From positions 1 through 55,309 of the forward strand of contig NZ_JABXYX010000046.1 of NCBI RefSeq assembly GCF_017982655.1: a DNA stretch of 55,309 nt, in the 5' to 3' direction. Shown one piece after another: positions 19,180-28,200 of the stretch (position 1 is the first letter of the stretch; each line of letters begins with the position of its first letter). This DNA comes from Brasilonema sp. CT11. Lineage in GTDB: Bacteria; Cyanobacteriota; Cyanobacteriia; Cyanobacteriales; Nostocaceae. The notes beneath the pieces were generated by a model. The model was not told the DNA's origin, did not search any database, and was given only the letters and a program-made list of their open reading frames with translations. Position numbers and translations under genes: made by a program.

Positions 19180-19239
19180 GCAGGGAACGCTTAACGCTTA
19201 ACGCTTAACAGACTTTCAAGTCTGTTAAGCGTTCCCTGC
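19180..19239. repeat. Perfect nested inverted repeat upstream of the GT-C-like gene
   Basis: GCAGGGAACGCTTAAC at 19180-19195 is the exact reverse complement of GTTAAGCGTTCCCTGC at 19224-19239. Inside it, ACAGACTT and AAGTCTGT form a second hairpin. It may act as a terminator-like or mobile miniature element. The outer arm is the same module that ends several STRR blocks in this window. Confidence 0.8.
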
Positions 19240-19301
19240 TATATAAACACCGAAAATACCGGACTTCTAGACTAGGAATTTACTCATCCTAATGACACTA
19301 T

Positions 19302-20090
19302 TCAACCGTTCAAAAGCTGAGTACGCGAGCTTTTGACAAAAATGAGTAACACAAGAACAGCCGCACATACCAAAGCCAGTATTCTCAAAGTAGGGTTGTT
19401 CCACTGTTTGAGAGCAATCGCAATCATTGCCCAAAGCATGACTCCTGTGTAAGCTACGTCTCGGCACTGAACAGCTATGAATATAGCAAGTGCTGCTGCA
19501 ACTAGCAACATAAGAACTGTCCAAACTTCAGCAGAAATCCCCCAGCCGTTCCAGCCCACAAAAGACAGGGCACAAGCGACATTAACTATCGTTGCGACAC
19601 TAATCCACGCTAAATAAATACTGATAGGAAAGTGGACGCACCATTTTTTTATACGAGATACAGAATTTGTCCCAATTCCTAATCTTATATATATAACAAT
19701 CAGAGGCAGTAAAATTCCCAGCATAGCTACAACGGAAAGTGAAAAAAGCCGGGAAAGGAACAGATAAACCCAGATAATTTGAGCAAAGCAAGCAACTACT
19801 AGCAAGTAACCTGTTTTACGTAAATCTATATCATGTCGCTGGTTTGGCAAAACTTGGTAGATTCCGAGAGCAAATAGACCAAGATAAATCAATCCCCAAA
19901 TTGCAAAGGCGTAATTAGCGGGAATAATTAATACGTTCTTGAACAGAGTGTTAGAAATTTCACCAATGCTGAGTCCGTTTAACGGAAAGATGTTCGACAA
20001 AACGTTAACTACAAAAGCGCCAACCATCGCAGCCAGGGTAGCAAGCTGTCGCAGAAAATCTTGATGATCGCTAGAATTAGACTGCTGCAT
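19302..20090 (-). CDS. Tryptophan-rich sensory protein (TspO/MBR-like)
   Basis: A 262-residue membrane protein with about seven to eight hydrophobic helices. It contains PANYAFAIWGLIYLGL and WISVATIVNVA, which match the larger bacterial relatives of TspO/MBR. TspO proteins bind tetrapyrroles or related ligands in membranes; this extended subgroup has no proven ligand. The gene stands alone, on the same strand as its neighbours, with more than 150 bases on each side. No regulatory site is obvious. Confidence 0.7.
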   Translation of the reverse strand: MQQSNSSDHQDFLRQLATLAAMVGAFVVNVLSNIFPLNGLSIGEISNTLFKNVLIIPANYAFAIWGLIYLGLFALGIYQVLPNQRHDIDLRKTGYLLVVACFAQIIWVYLFLSRLFSLSVVAMLGILLPLIVIYIRLGIGTNSVSRIKKWCVHFPISIYLAWISVATIVNVACALSFVGWNGWGISAEVWTVLMLLVAAALAIFIAVQCRDVAYTGVMLWAMIAIALKQWNNPTLRILALVCAAVLVLLIFVKSSRTQLLNG

Positions 20091-20245
20091 AGGTCAGATG
20101 GCACCATTTATAGAGGACAACTCATCTCTATTGTGCTTCGTAATCTATCTCCTTGTAGGATTGTTTCATCAGCCAAAAGACATCTCCAAAAATGAGTCCC
20201 GAACCCTGATGAAACTGTGGTTAATTTTTGGAGACTTTTATCTTA

Positions 20246-21217
20246 CTACTGACCAACAAAAACTTGTGGTTCCAAAGGCACAGATTGCCCATTTATTGTT
20301 AGTGTTGTCGCTTCTACAGTCTGCCGAGAATCATTCCGAGTCCCAAATCCCTCCGCTTGGACTTTGTCTCCCACATTCGCTATGCTCTGTAGCTGCTGGC
20401 TCGCATGGGGTGGAAACCTCACAACAGCGCCATTAGAAAGGACAACACCATTAACATTTCCTCGGTGTCCCACCAACCAGTTTTGAGCAGTTCCTTCTAC
20501 AGATACATTATCGTAGTTGCCAGAGTTGGGCGGTTGAGGGAGTATTGGAGAAGTCTGTGGCATCAAAGTCTGCCCTGTTTGAGGATTGGTAATGCTTCTT
20601 GCTCTGATTTCCTGACCAAAGCGGCTGGGAAAACCGGAAGTCCCTGAAATAGAGATTTGAGTTCCTGGGGAAACTGTCGCCATCAAACTATCTCCCACAA
20701 AGGGAGGAAATTTTACCTGTAACCCATTGTTGAGTAACAGTCCATCTGCCTTCCCTTCACGATTAAAAAGATACTGTTGCACTTCTCCTGTTGCATTTGT
20801 TATGTGTTGCCTGTGATGCCTCATATGTCGGAAATGCTGTGATTGAAATTGATTTTGGTCTTCACCCCTCCAAAAACGAGCAGTGTGGAAACGATGTTCT
20901 GGGGAACGCCTAGCGTGCGTAAACTGACCAGCGATCATGTTGTAAACCAATACACCTAAAAGCATCAGTGCGGCTCCAACACTACCACTAATGAGAATTA
21001 ACTTTAATTTTTGTTGTCGTTCGCGAGCTTGGATTTGGTTTGCTTTAACTTGCTGTACAGCTCGTAGAATGAACTCTGAAGGAATTTCTACTTCCCCCCC
21101 AGCCTGTATCATTTCTTCCAAGGAATAATCCTGAGTTTGTTGCGTGTGTGACTGAGCAGCAAGCGCAAAAACATCCGCCGCAATGTCTTTAGAAATGCGA
21201 AGTTTTGAATTATTCAT
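20246..21217 (-). CDS. Single-pass membrane protein with two similar OB-like repeats, function unknown
   Basis: A 323-residue protein. The first 75 residues are cytoplasmic (ISKDIAADVFALAAQ; EEMIQAGGEVEIP), followed by one membrane helix (LILISGSVGAALMLLGVLVY, about 78-97), then a His/Arg-rich linker, then two related segments: GEVQQYLFNREGKADGLLL and GTAQNWLVGHRGNVNGVVL, each followed by VKFPP or VRFPP and a G-x-x-I/V repeat. The repeated pattern suggests two small beta-barrel domains outside the membrane. I do not recognise a named family. It is divergent to the tetR-dev operon. Confidence 0.6.
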   Translation of the reverse strand: MNNSKLRISKDIAADVFALAAQSHTQQTQDYSLEEMIQAGGEVEIPSEFILRAVQQVKANQIQARERQQKLKLILISGSVGAALMLLGVLVYNMIAGQFTHARRSPEHRFHTARFWRGEDQNQFQSQHFRHMRHHRQHITNATGEVQQYLFNREGKADGLLLNNGLQVKFPPFVGDSLMATVSPGTQISISGTSGFPSRFGQEIRARSITNPQTGQTLMPQTSPILPQPPNSGNYDNVSVEGTAQNWLVGHRGNVNGVVLSNGAVVRFPPHASQQLQSIANVGDKVQAEGFGTRNDSRQTVEATTLTINGQSVPLEPQVFVGQ

Positions 21218-21517
21218 GATAATAACTGAATTTGATGGACTAGTTTGATGGGTCGCTCAATCTGGATTCTGTGAGATTAGAATCGGTCTGTACTCAATGT
21301 TCTTATATTAAAAGTTAGAAATGTCACCCAAATGAGACAAAAGTCACGCTTCAACTATTACCAAAGTCATAAATTTGGCTCTAACTTGAAAAAGGGGTGT
21401 AAGGGTGTAGGGGAAAGACATTTTCATGTTTGGTGGTGAAAATTTTTTCATTGGGGCTGCCTTCTTCCTCAAGTCTAAAGCTTGACAAGCCAGAACCAAT
21501 GAGAGTATTCTTTAAAT

Positions 21518-21535
21518 GTAACAAACATTCGATAT
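21518..21535 (+). promoter_or_regulatory. Candidate TetR operator in front of tetR
   Basis: The 18 bases GTAACAAACATTCGATAT end five bases before the tetR start. They match 14 of 18 positions of the reverse complement of the 18-base palindromic site in front of devC (23453-23470). Position and similarity suggest autoregulation. Confidence 0.45.
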
Positions 21536-21540
21536 AAAAA

Positions 21541-22134
21541 ATGCCAAAGATTGTTGACCATGACCAATACCGCAAAGAACTCCTAAGTAAGTGCTTTGAT
21601 TTGTTCGCACAAAAAGGCTACTCAGCAATTACCATGCGCCAAATTGCTGAAGGTTTAAATGTTTCTACCGGGACACTATATCACTACTTCCCCAGTAAAC
21701 AGGTGTTATTTGAGCAATTACTGGAAGATGTATGTGAGCAAGATATATTGATGGCGCAAGCTGAATTGGAAGGAATACAAACTTTACAAGAACGGCTAGA
21801 AATATTAGGGAAATTTTTGGCTAAAAACGAAGATTATTACATTAAGTGGATTTATTTACAGGTTGATTTTTGTCAGCATCAAGACTCGAAGGATATGCAG
21901 GATGGTATTGCGTTTAAACGTACAGTACAGCGGTATGAGCAGGCAATTCATGATACTTTGGGGATTCAAGACCCCGTAATAATTTGGTTTATTTTTAGTC
22001 TGGTTGATGGCTTAATGGTTGAGCGACTTATGAAGAATAAAGCGGTTTCTATTACCGAACAATTTTCTTTATTAAGCAAGATGCTAACGGCATATTTAGA
22101 AAAAAAATTATCGAATCAAACTTCTAACGGCTAA
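21541..22134 (+). CDS. TetR family transcriptional regulator of the dev-type exporter operon
   Basis: A 197-residue TetR regulator. The N-terminal helix-turn-helix is typical: KCFDLFAQKGYSAITMRQIA, then GLNVSTGTLYHYFPSKQVLF. The C-terminal ligand domain is not specific. The gene lies 15 bases before devB and is read in the same direction, so it very probably controls the exporter genes and itself. A matching motif directly before its ATG and before devC supports this. Confidence 0.88.
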   Translation: MPKIVDHDQYRKELLSKCFDLFAQKGYSAITMRQIAEGLNVSTGTLYHYFPSKQVLFEQLLEDVCEQDILMAQAELEGIQTLQERLEILGKFLAKNEDYYIKWIYLQVDFCQHQDSKDMQDGIAFKRTVQRYEQAIHDTLGIQDPVIIWFIFSLVDGLMVERLMKNKAVSITEQFSLLSKMLTAYLEKKLSNQTSNG

Positions 22135-22149
22135 TTGCAGAGGAAGAAT

Positions 22150-23433
22150 ATGACTTTTAAAGTATTATCAAAACCCACAAATCGATGGTTAATTGGACTC
22201 ATGGTTGGTGCAACAGCCATCACAGGTGGAATTGTTTCTTATGGTATTTCTCAGTATGGAACCGTCAGTCAAAAACCTGCGCCTGTGGAAACAGTTCCTC
22301 CAGTCAAAAAAGTGACAGCATTAGGACGACTCGAACCAGAAGCCGAGGTGATTAAACTGTCTGCACCTTTGGCGTTGGATGGCGATCGCATCACTCAACT
22401 ACTCGTCAAAGAAGGCGAACAAGTCAAAGCCGGACAAGTTATAGCAATTCTCGATTCACGAGATAAATTACAAGACTCCCTCAAACAAGCGCAAGAGCAA
22501 GTTAACGTAGCTCAAGCGAAACTCACCCAGGTTAAAGCAGGCGCGAAATCTGGAGAAATCGTTGCTCAAAAAGCAACCATTGAACGCTTGCAAGCGCAGT
22601 TACAAGGTGATAGACTTTTTCAACAAGAAACAATCGCCCGACTACAAGCGCAATGGGAAGGCGACAGGACAGCGCAAGAAGCAACTATTCGGAAAATTCA
22701 GGCAGAACTCAGCAATGCTCAAGCTGAGTATCAGCGCTATCAGCAGTTATATAAAGAAGGAGCAATTTCAAGTTCCTTATTTGATAGTAAGCGCTTAAGT
22801 TTAGAAACCGCACAACAGCAACTCAACGAAGCCAAAGCAATTCTCAACAGAATCAACGCCACTGGTAGCAAACAAGTTCGTGAAGCGAAAGTAGCGCTGC
22901 AAAGAATTAACGCGACTGGTGTCAAACAAATTAGGGAAGCTGACGCCACCCTCAATAAGATTGTTGAAGTTCGTCCTGTGGATGTGCAAGCAGCGCAAGC
23001 GGAAGTTGATAATGCTGTCGCAGCTGTCAAACGCGCCCAAACTGAGTTGAAACAAGCTTACATCAAAGCACCAACAGCAGGACAGATACTCAAAATCCAT
23101 ACACGAGTTGGAGAAAAGATGAGTGACTCTGGCATTCTGGATTTAGCACAAACGAACCAAATGGTTGCTGTCGCAGAAGTTTATCAATCCGATATTGGTA
23201 AAGTGAAAACCGGACAAAAGGCAATTGTAACAGGTCAAGCTTTCAACACAGAACTGCGGGGAGTTGTTTCGCTGGTTGGCTTGCAAGTTAATCAACAAAA
23301 AGTTTTCAGCAACCAGCCCGGAGAAAATCTAGATAAGCGAGTTATTGAAGTGAAGGTTCGCCTCACACCAGAAGATAGCAAGCGAGTTGCAGGTTTAACT
23401 AACTTGCAAGTTCAGACACAAATTGAATTATAA
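22150..23433 (+). CDS. devB: DevB-type membrane fusion protein of an ABC exporter (HlyD family)
   Basis: A protein of about 427 residues. One membrane helix near the N-terminus is followed by a lipoyl-like half (LDGDRITQLLVKEGEQVKAGQVIAILDSR), a long coiled coil from about 90 to 285, the second lipoyl half (AYIKAPTAGQILKI) and a beta-barrel domain. ATG at 22150 has a GAGGAAG site and is preferred over an upstream TTG. In Anabaena, DevBCA with TolC exports heterocyst glycolipids; cyanobacteria have several paralogous sets, so the substrate here is open. It is followed by devC, an unrelated methyltransferase gene and devA. Confidence 0.88.
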   Translation: MTFKVLSKPTNRWLIGLMVGATAITGGIVSYGISQYGTVSQKPAPVETVPPVKKVTALGRLEPEAEVIKLSAPLALDGDRITQLLVKEGEQVKAGQVIAILDSRDKLQDSLKQAQEQVNVAQAKLTQVKAGAKSGEIVAQKATIERLQAQLQGDRLFQQETIARLQAQWEGDRTAQEATIRKIQAELSNAQAEYQRYQQLYKEGAISSSLFDSKRLSLETAQQQLNEAKAILNRINATGSKQVREAKVALQRINATGVKQIREADATLNKIVEVRPVDVQAAQAEVDNAVAAVKRAQTELKQAYIKAPTAGQILKIHTRVGEKMSDSGILDLAQTNQMVAVAEVYQSDIGKVKTGQKAIVTGQAFNTELRGVVSLVGLQVNQQKVFSNQPGENLDKRVIEVKVRLTPEDSKRVAGLTNLQVQTQIEL

Positions 23434-23452
23434 ATTTTCTTTAGCAGTAAAT

Positions 23453-23470
23453 ATAACGGATGTTCGTTAT
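23453..23470 (+). promoter_or_regulatory. Palindromic candidate operator in front of devC
   Basis: ATAACGGATGTTCGTTAT has 6-base inverted arms (ATAACG and CGTTAT) separated by 6 bases, lies between devB and devC, and resembles the motif before tetR. It is a likely binding site for the TetR protein encoded at 21541. Confidence 0.5.
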
Positions 23471-23500
23471 AGATTCGTCGCTCAGAAGGAGTTTTTTAAA

Positions 23501-24667
23501 ATGTTTGGTAAATGGCTTCGTAGAACGCCGCTAGCATTGCGACAAGTGATGAAAGAAAAAACTCGTCTGGCGGTAGCAGTGGCAGGTATTGCTTTTGCAG
23601 ATATGCTGATATTTGTGCAAATGGGCTTTCAAGATGCACTCTTTGACAGCGCCACAAAGCCTCATCACCTACTTGAGGCAGATTTGGTGATGACGAATCC
23701 TCAACTCCAAACCCTTTTTTCAGTTAAAAGCTTTTCTCGTGAACGACTTTATCAAGCATTGAGTCATGAAGGCGTTCAGTCGGTGAGTTCTGTTTACATC
23801 AGTTTGGGACAGTGGAAAAATCCAGAAACTCGGATTAACCGTTCCATTTTGATTTGGGGAGTCTCTCCAGAAGCCCCAGGCTTGAATTTGCCAGAGGTGA
23901 AGCAAAATGCAACACAATTACAACTCTTGAATAGAGTATTGTTTGATCGTGCTGGACGTCCGGAGTACGGGGCTGTTGCTGATGCTGTGCAAAAGCATGG
24001 AACACTGGAAGCAGAACTCAATCGCCAGAATGTTCAAGTCACCGGACTGTTTACTATTGGTAGTTCATTTGCTGCTGATGGTAACGTCATCACGAGTGAT
24101 TCAACATTTCTGAAATTGTTTCCCGAACGTCAACCAAATCAGATAGAAGTCGGTTTGATTAAGCTTAAACCTGGTTTTAATCCGACTCAAGTTGAAAAAC
24201 AGCTTGCTAAAGAATTATCACCAGATGTACGAGTTTTAACACTAGAAGGTTTTGCGGGGGTGGAAAAGCACTACTGGGAAAGCCAAGGGACGATTGGATT
24301 TATTTTTGGACTGGGTGTGGTTGTGGGGTTTATTGTGGGAATCGTGATTGTGTACCAGATTCTTTACAGTGATGTTTCCGACCATTTACCAGAGTATGCC
24401 ACGTTGAAGGCAATGGGGTATAGCGACGGCTATCTTTTGGGTGTTTTGTTTCAAGAAGCGTTACTTTTGGCAGCATTGGGTTATGTGCCTGGATTTTTGA
24501 TTGCGATCGCACTCTACCAAGTGACATATGCAGCAACTTTGCTACCTATTGCCATGACACTAACTCGTGCAATAACTGTGTTTATCATAACGATAGTCAT
24601 GTGTACCTTTTCTGGGGCAGTGGCGATGCGGAAGTTACAATCTGCAGATCCGGCAGATGTGTTTTAG
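23501..24667 (+). CDS. devC: DevC-type ABC exporter permease
   Basis: A permease of about 388 residues. The start at ATG 23501 follows AAGGAG at the right distance and gives the family length; an in-frame upstream start would add 26 residues with no match. The protein has one N-terminal membrane segment, a large periplasmic domain, and three helices near the C-terminus (IGFIFGLGVVVGFIVGIVIV; EALLLAALGYVPGFLIAIAL; AITVFIITIVMCTFSGAVAM). It ends in AMRKLQSADPADVF, as is usual for DevC/MacB-type permeases. It works with the DevA ATPase and the DevB adaptor. Confidence 0.9.
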   Translation: MFGKWLRRTPLALRQVMKEKTRLAVAVAGIAFADMLIFVQMGFQDALFDSATKPHHLLEADLVMTNPQLQTLFSVKSFSRERLYQALSHEGVQSVSSVYISLGQWKNPETRINRSILIWGVSPEAPGLNLPEVKQNATQLQLLNRVLFDRAGRPEYGAVADAVQKHGTLEAELNRQNVQVTGLFTIGSSFAADGNVITSDSTFLKLFPERQPNQIEVGLIKLKPGFNPTQVEKQLAKELSPDVRVLTLEGFAGVEKHYWESQGTIGFIFGLGVVVGFIVGIVIVYQILYSDVSDHLPEYATLKAMGYSDGYLLGVLFQEALLLAALGYVPGFLIAIALYQVTYAATLLPIAMTLTRAITVFIITIVMCTFSGAVAMRKLQSADPADVF

Positions 24668-24705
24668 TAGGTAAGTGATCACAGAAATGTCCTGGGAGTA
24701 CATCA

Positions 24706-25536
24706 ATGGCAAATGACTCAACAAATGCATGGAACAATGAAACTCGTGATGCGTGGAATACCAACGCTAGTGTGTGGGACGCCCGCATGGGTGATGACGG
24801 AAACGACTTTCATCAAGTGCTGATTCGTCCTGCAATGGAGAGACTGCTGGAGATAAAACCGGGTAGCCGCATTTTGGACATAGGCTGTGGAACTGGGCTG
24901 ACAACTCGCAGATTAGCTAGCTTGGGCGCACATGTCGTCGGAATAGATTTTGCCGAACAGATGATTACTTGTGCCCGCAAAAGAACTCAACAGCATGAAA
25001 CATCAATTGAGTATTACGTTCTCGACGCCACCGATGAGACAGCTTTACTTGGGTTGGGAGAACGTTCCTTTGATGCTGCTGTATCCGCAATGGTACTTAT
25101 GGACATGGCAGAAATTGACCCTCTGTTACGGGCACTCACAAAGTTGTTGCGTCCCGGAGGCTGCTTTATCTTTGCTGTGATGCATCCTTGCTTTAATAGT
25201 ACACATACCAGTATGGCTGCAGAAGTTAATGATTGCGAAGGTCAACTGGTGACAGAATACTCAGTCAAAGTATCTGGATACTTACAACCCAGCACCACAA
25301 AAGGATTAGCACTTGAAAATCAACCAAAACCGCAATTGTACTTCCATCGACCATTGCACATTCTGTTAGGTGCAGCATTCCGTGTTGGGTTTGTACTTGA
25401 TGGTTTGGAAGAACCTGCTTTTCCTGCTGACGATTCTTCTAATAGTCGTTTTTACAGTTGGTCTAATTTTACTGAAATTCCACCTGCGCTTGTTGCCAGG
25501 TTGAGATTTTCGGAGAAATTATTAAGCACATCTTAG
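24706..25536 (+). CDS. Class I SAM-dependent methyltransferase inserted in the dev-type operon
   Basis: A 276-residue methyltransferase: motif I RILDIGCGTGLTTRRLA near residue 55, acidic end of the second strand VVGIDFAEQMI, and motif post-II FDAAVSAMVLMDMAE, then LLRPGGCFIFAVMHPCF. A GGGAG ribosome site lies ahead of the start. The gene sits between devC and devA and is read with them (38 bases to either side), unlike standard devBCA operons, which have no gene here. It may modify the exported compound, but its substrate cannot be told from the sequence. Confidence 0.8.
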   Translation: MANDSTNAWNNETRDAWNTNASVWDARMGDDGNDFHQVLIRPAMERLLEIKPGSRILDIGCGTGLTTRRLASLGAHVVGIDFAEQMITCARKRTQQHETSIEYYVLDATDETALLGLGERSFDAAVSAMVLMDMAEIDPLLRALTKLLRPGGCFIFAVMHPCFNSTHTSMAAEVNDCEGQLVTEYSVKVSGYLQPSTTKGLALENQPKPQLYFHRPLHILLGAAFRVGFVLDGLEEPAFPADDSSNSRFYSWSNFTEIPPALVARLRFSEKLLSTS

Positions 25537-25574
25537 GCAGTTAGTCAATAATATTCACCTATAAAAATAAGACT

Positions 25575-26324
25575 ATGAAAAAAATAGATTCTTCTCATAA
25601 CCCAATGTCCATAGTAACAACTGAACCCGTCATCTCTGCCCAAAAACTCAATCATTACTTTCGTGAAGGTACGCTTCGCAAACAAGCGTTATTTGATATC
25701 AATTTAGATATTTACTCTGGCGATATTATCATTATGACTGGACCTTCAGGTTCAGGAAAAACAACTTTGTTAACTCTTATGGGAGGACTACGTTCTGCCC
25801 AAGAAGGAAGTTTAAAAATTCTCGGACAAGAAATGTGTAGTGCGAGTAAGAAGCAGCTGCGAGACGTTCGCCGTCAAATTGGTTATATTTTCCAAGCGCA
25901 TAACCTGATGACATTTCTAACAACTAGAGAAAATGTGCGGATGTCGTTAGAATTGCATGATGAGTTTTTAAATCAGGATATGGATGCTAAAGCTATTACC
26001 ATGTTGGAGAGTGTGGGTTTGGGAAATCGTGCAGATTACTATCCAGACAGTTTATCAGGTGGACAAAAGCAAAGAGTGGCGATCGCCCGCGCCCTCATCA
26101 GTCAACCAAAAATAGTTCTAGCAGATGAACCCACAGCAGCACTCGACAAGAAATCTGGGCGTGATGTCGTGGAATTGATGCAGAAGCTAGCGAAAGAACA
26201 AGGCTGTACAATTTTGCTAGTGACTCATGATAACCGTATTCTTGATATAGCCGATCGCATCATTTATATGGAAGATGGTCATCTTATCAGCGATGGCGTA
26301 GATGCTGTAGCGAAAGTCGGTTAA
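25575..26324 (+). CDS. devA: DevA-type ABC exporter ATP-binding protein
   Basis: A 249-residue ABC ATPase with Walker A (GPSGSGKTTLL), Q-loop region (YIFQAHNL), signature (LSGGQKQRVAIARAL), Walker B (IVLADEPTAALD) and H-loop (LLVTHD). The N-terminus HYFREGTLRKQALFDINLDI matches DevA proteins. It powers the DevB-DevC exporter. It is the last gene of the tetR-devB-devC-methyltransferase-devA run. No clear terminator follows, only a repeat rich in CGCAGAGA. Confidence 0.9.
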   Translation: MKKIDSSHNPMSIVTTEPVISAQKLNHYFREGTLRKQALFDINLDIYSGDIIIMTGPSGSGKTTLLTLMGGLRSAQEGSLKILGQEMCSASKKQLRDVRRQIGYIFQAHNLMTFLTTRENVRMSLELHDEFLNQDMDAKAITMLESVGLGNRADYYPDSLSGGQKQRVAIARALISQPKIVLADEPTAALDKKSGRDVVELMQKLAKEQGCTILLVTHDNRILDIADRIIYMEDGHLISDGVDAVAKVG

Positions 26325-26436
26325 TTACTTCTTTTGTGCCAAAAAATTAGCGATTTTAAAACCGCAGAGAGCGAATTTGCGGTGTGGATGTTCCTCCCGC
26401 AAAGTTCGCGGTGGGCGCAGAGAACGCAGAGAAAAT

Positions 26437-26544
26437 ATGTTTTTGTTCGAGGAACCAATTGGTAAACTTTTAATAGAGAGTGAAAATCTCTATCTAGTCG
26501 TGTTCAATCCTGACAGTGAGACGATTGTGCAATGGATACCTTAG
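26437..26544 (+). pseudogene. xisH: C-terminal remnant of XisH
   Basis: Only about 35 codons remain: MFLFEEPIGKLLIES, then YLVVFNPDSETIVQWIP. They match the C-terminal end of XisH, including the IVQWI(P) ending, and overlap the following xisI by 13 bases exactly as in the intact pair at 10033-10772. The rest of the gene has been replaced by a CGCAGAGA-type repeat. Confidence 0.75.
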
Positions 26545-26867
26545 ATACTTATCGACGCATTATTAAAGATGTATTAGTTCCATATACACAGATTCCTTAC
26601 TCGCACGGAGATATTCAGTGTAAAACAGTCTTCGATAGTGAAAATGATAGCTATTTACTCATTACTTTAGGATGGGATGGTGTTAAGCGGATTCACGGTT
26701 GCTTAGTCCACATTGATATTATTGATGGTAAGGTTTGGGTGCAACGGGACGATACAGAGGATGGCGTTACTTATGAATTAGTAGCTGCAGGAATTCCCAA
26801 AGATAGGATTGTATTAGGATTTCATCCAGCGAATGTTCGTCCTCATACAGGATATGCAGTTGCTTAA
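26532..26867 (+). CDS. xisI: XisI family protein, second copy
   Basis: A full-length XisI of 111 residues with VFDSENDSYLLITLGWDGVKR, HIDIIDGKVWVQRDDTEDG and LGFHPANVRPHTGYAVA. It is clearly related to the copy at 10437 but diverged. Its partner xisH is reduced to the last 35 codons, so this XisI is probably an orphan. The closing bases (CATACAGGATATGCAGTTGC...) recur as a 25-base identical fragment near 29628, after the kinase genes. Confidence 0.88.
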   Translation: MDTLDTYRRIIKDVLVPYTQIPYSHGDIQCKTVFDSENDSYLLITLGWDGVKRIHGCLVHIDIIDGKVWVQRDDTEDGVTYELVAAGIPKDRIVLGFHPANVRPHTGYAVA

Positions 26868-26964
26868 GGCTACGGTTGAAGGTTAGGTTGTTCCAAAATT
26901 GACAAATTTCTGATCCCTGGATATCTGTGCCAAAATAAATTCAAACTTTTGTGACTATCAACCA

Positions 26965-28011
26965 ATGACGTGGGCACGAGGACAGAAATTACACCGCGAT
27001 AAGTACGAAATAAAACGAGAGTTAGGAAGGGGACGGATTGGCATTACTTATCTTGCCACAAATAGAGATGGAAAAGAAACTGTTATTAAAACACTGAATC
27101 CTAATTTACTCAACCAACTTCCTCTCAAAGACCGTAATTACTTAGAATCAGGGTTTCTAGATGAAGCCCCTAAACTCGCAAGATGTCAACATCCCAATAT
27201 TGTCCTTATGATAGAGTCCTTCAAGGAAGGGGACTTACCATGCATAGTCATGGAGTATATTCAAGGAGATAATTTAGCAAAACTTGTCAAATCCCGAGGA
27301 TTTTTTCCACAAAAAGAAGCCCTCGGTTACATTCAGCAAATTGGACAAGCACTAATCGAAGTTCATAAACAAGGATTCTTGCATCGGGATATCAAACCAG
27401 AAAATATCATGGTGCGGGCAGGTACGTATCAAGCTCTTTTGATAGACTTTGACTTAGCGAGAGGATTTGACAGTCCGTTGACAAGTCGCGGTGCTAGAGT
27501 TGACGGATTTACACCGATTGAACTGTACTCCAACTCCACCAGACAGCAAACGCGACGCGGTGGTTGGACGGATATTTATTCTCTTGCTGCAACTTTATAT
27601 GTGTTATTGACAGGACAACAGCCAGTTAGTGCGATAGACAGGAAAGACCAAAATAAAAGATTAACTGAACCCAAAGAATTAAACAACAAAATTAGCGATC
27701 GCATCAACAATGCCATAATCCACGGAATGCAACTAGAACCAGAACAACGTCCCCAGACAGTAGAGGACTGGTTGAAAGAATTGGGGTTGCAAACAGAAGG
27801 TTTTTCTCTCCCGAAACTACTTTGGATAAAACCTCTGTGGGCACGGATAATAGGGATTTTGACTGTGTTGGGGTTATTGGCAGGAATAATATCAGGATTA
27901 GACGCCACTATAAATTTGCGGGATAAATTGTTTCCAAAACCATCAGCTACACCCACCAGTTCCACAACACAAGACACGACACCATCTTCCAGTCTTCCGC
28001 AAAAAAAGTGA
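26965..28011 (+). CDS. Membrane-anchored Ser/Thr protein kinase with a DFD motif
   Basis: A 348-residue protein kinase. The N-terminal kinase domain has a glycine-rich loop (GRGRIGITYLA), Lys42 in VIKTL, and a catalytic loop HRDIKPEN at 140-147. The metal-binding motif is DFD (161-163) in place of DFG. Near residue 290 there is one membrane helix (IIGILTVLGLLAGIISG), followed by a short Ser/Thr/Pro-rich tail outside. No sensor domain is seen. The next gene encodes a second kinase in the same direction, about 190 bases on. Confidence 0.85.
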   Translation: MTWARGQKLHRDKYEIKRELGRGRIGITYLATNRDGKETVIKTLNPNLLNQLPLKDRNYLESGFLDEAPKLARCQHPNIVLMIESFKEGDLPCIVMEYIQGDNLAKLVKSRGFFPQKEALGYIQQIGQALIEVHKQGFLHRDIKPENIMVRAGTYQALLIDFDLARGFDSPLTSRGARVDGFTPIELYSNSTRQQTRRGGWTDIYSLAATLYVLLTGQQPVSAIDRKDQNKRLTEPKELNNKISDRINNAIIHGMQLEPEQRPQTVEDWLKELGLQTEGFSLPKLLWIKPLWARIIGILTVLGLLAGIISGLDATINLRDKLFPKPSATPTSSTTQDTTPSSSLPQKK

Positions 28012-28200
28012 CAAAATTTTGCTTTTCTGACTGATAACAACTAATACCAAAAGAAAGATAGGAAATCGCCAAAGCATCAATGCTTGCGGATGTACCCTGA
28101 TACATTGCGTAGTTCTAAGTACTTATGGCAAACCGTAGCACCTGCCACACCCGCAAAAGGCGTGTCAAAATCAATAATAGTTAACGACAAACCTTTAATT

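Noticed and set aside
22740-23100. Antisense frames rich in Ala/Cys/Leu opposite devB
   Set aside because: They arise from the repeated coiled-coil codons (GCxCAA) of devB. No start signal or family match.
21541-26324. Exporter of the RiPP product
   Set aside because: The DevBCA-type transporter is more than 11 kb from the cluster, has no C39 peptidase domain and has its own TetR regulator.
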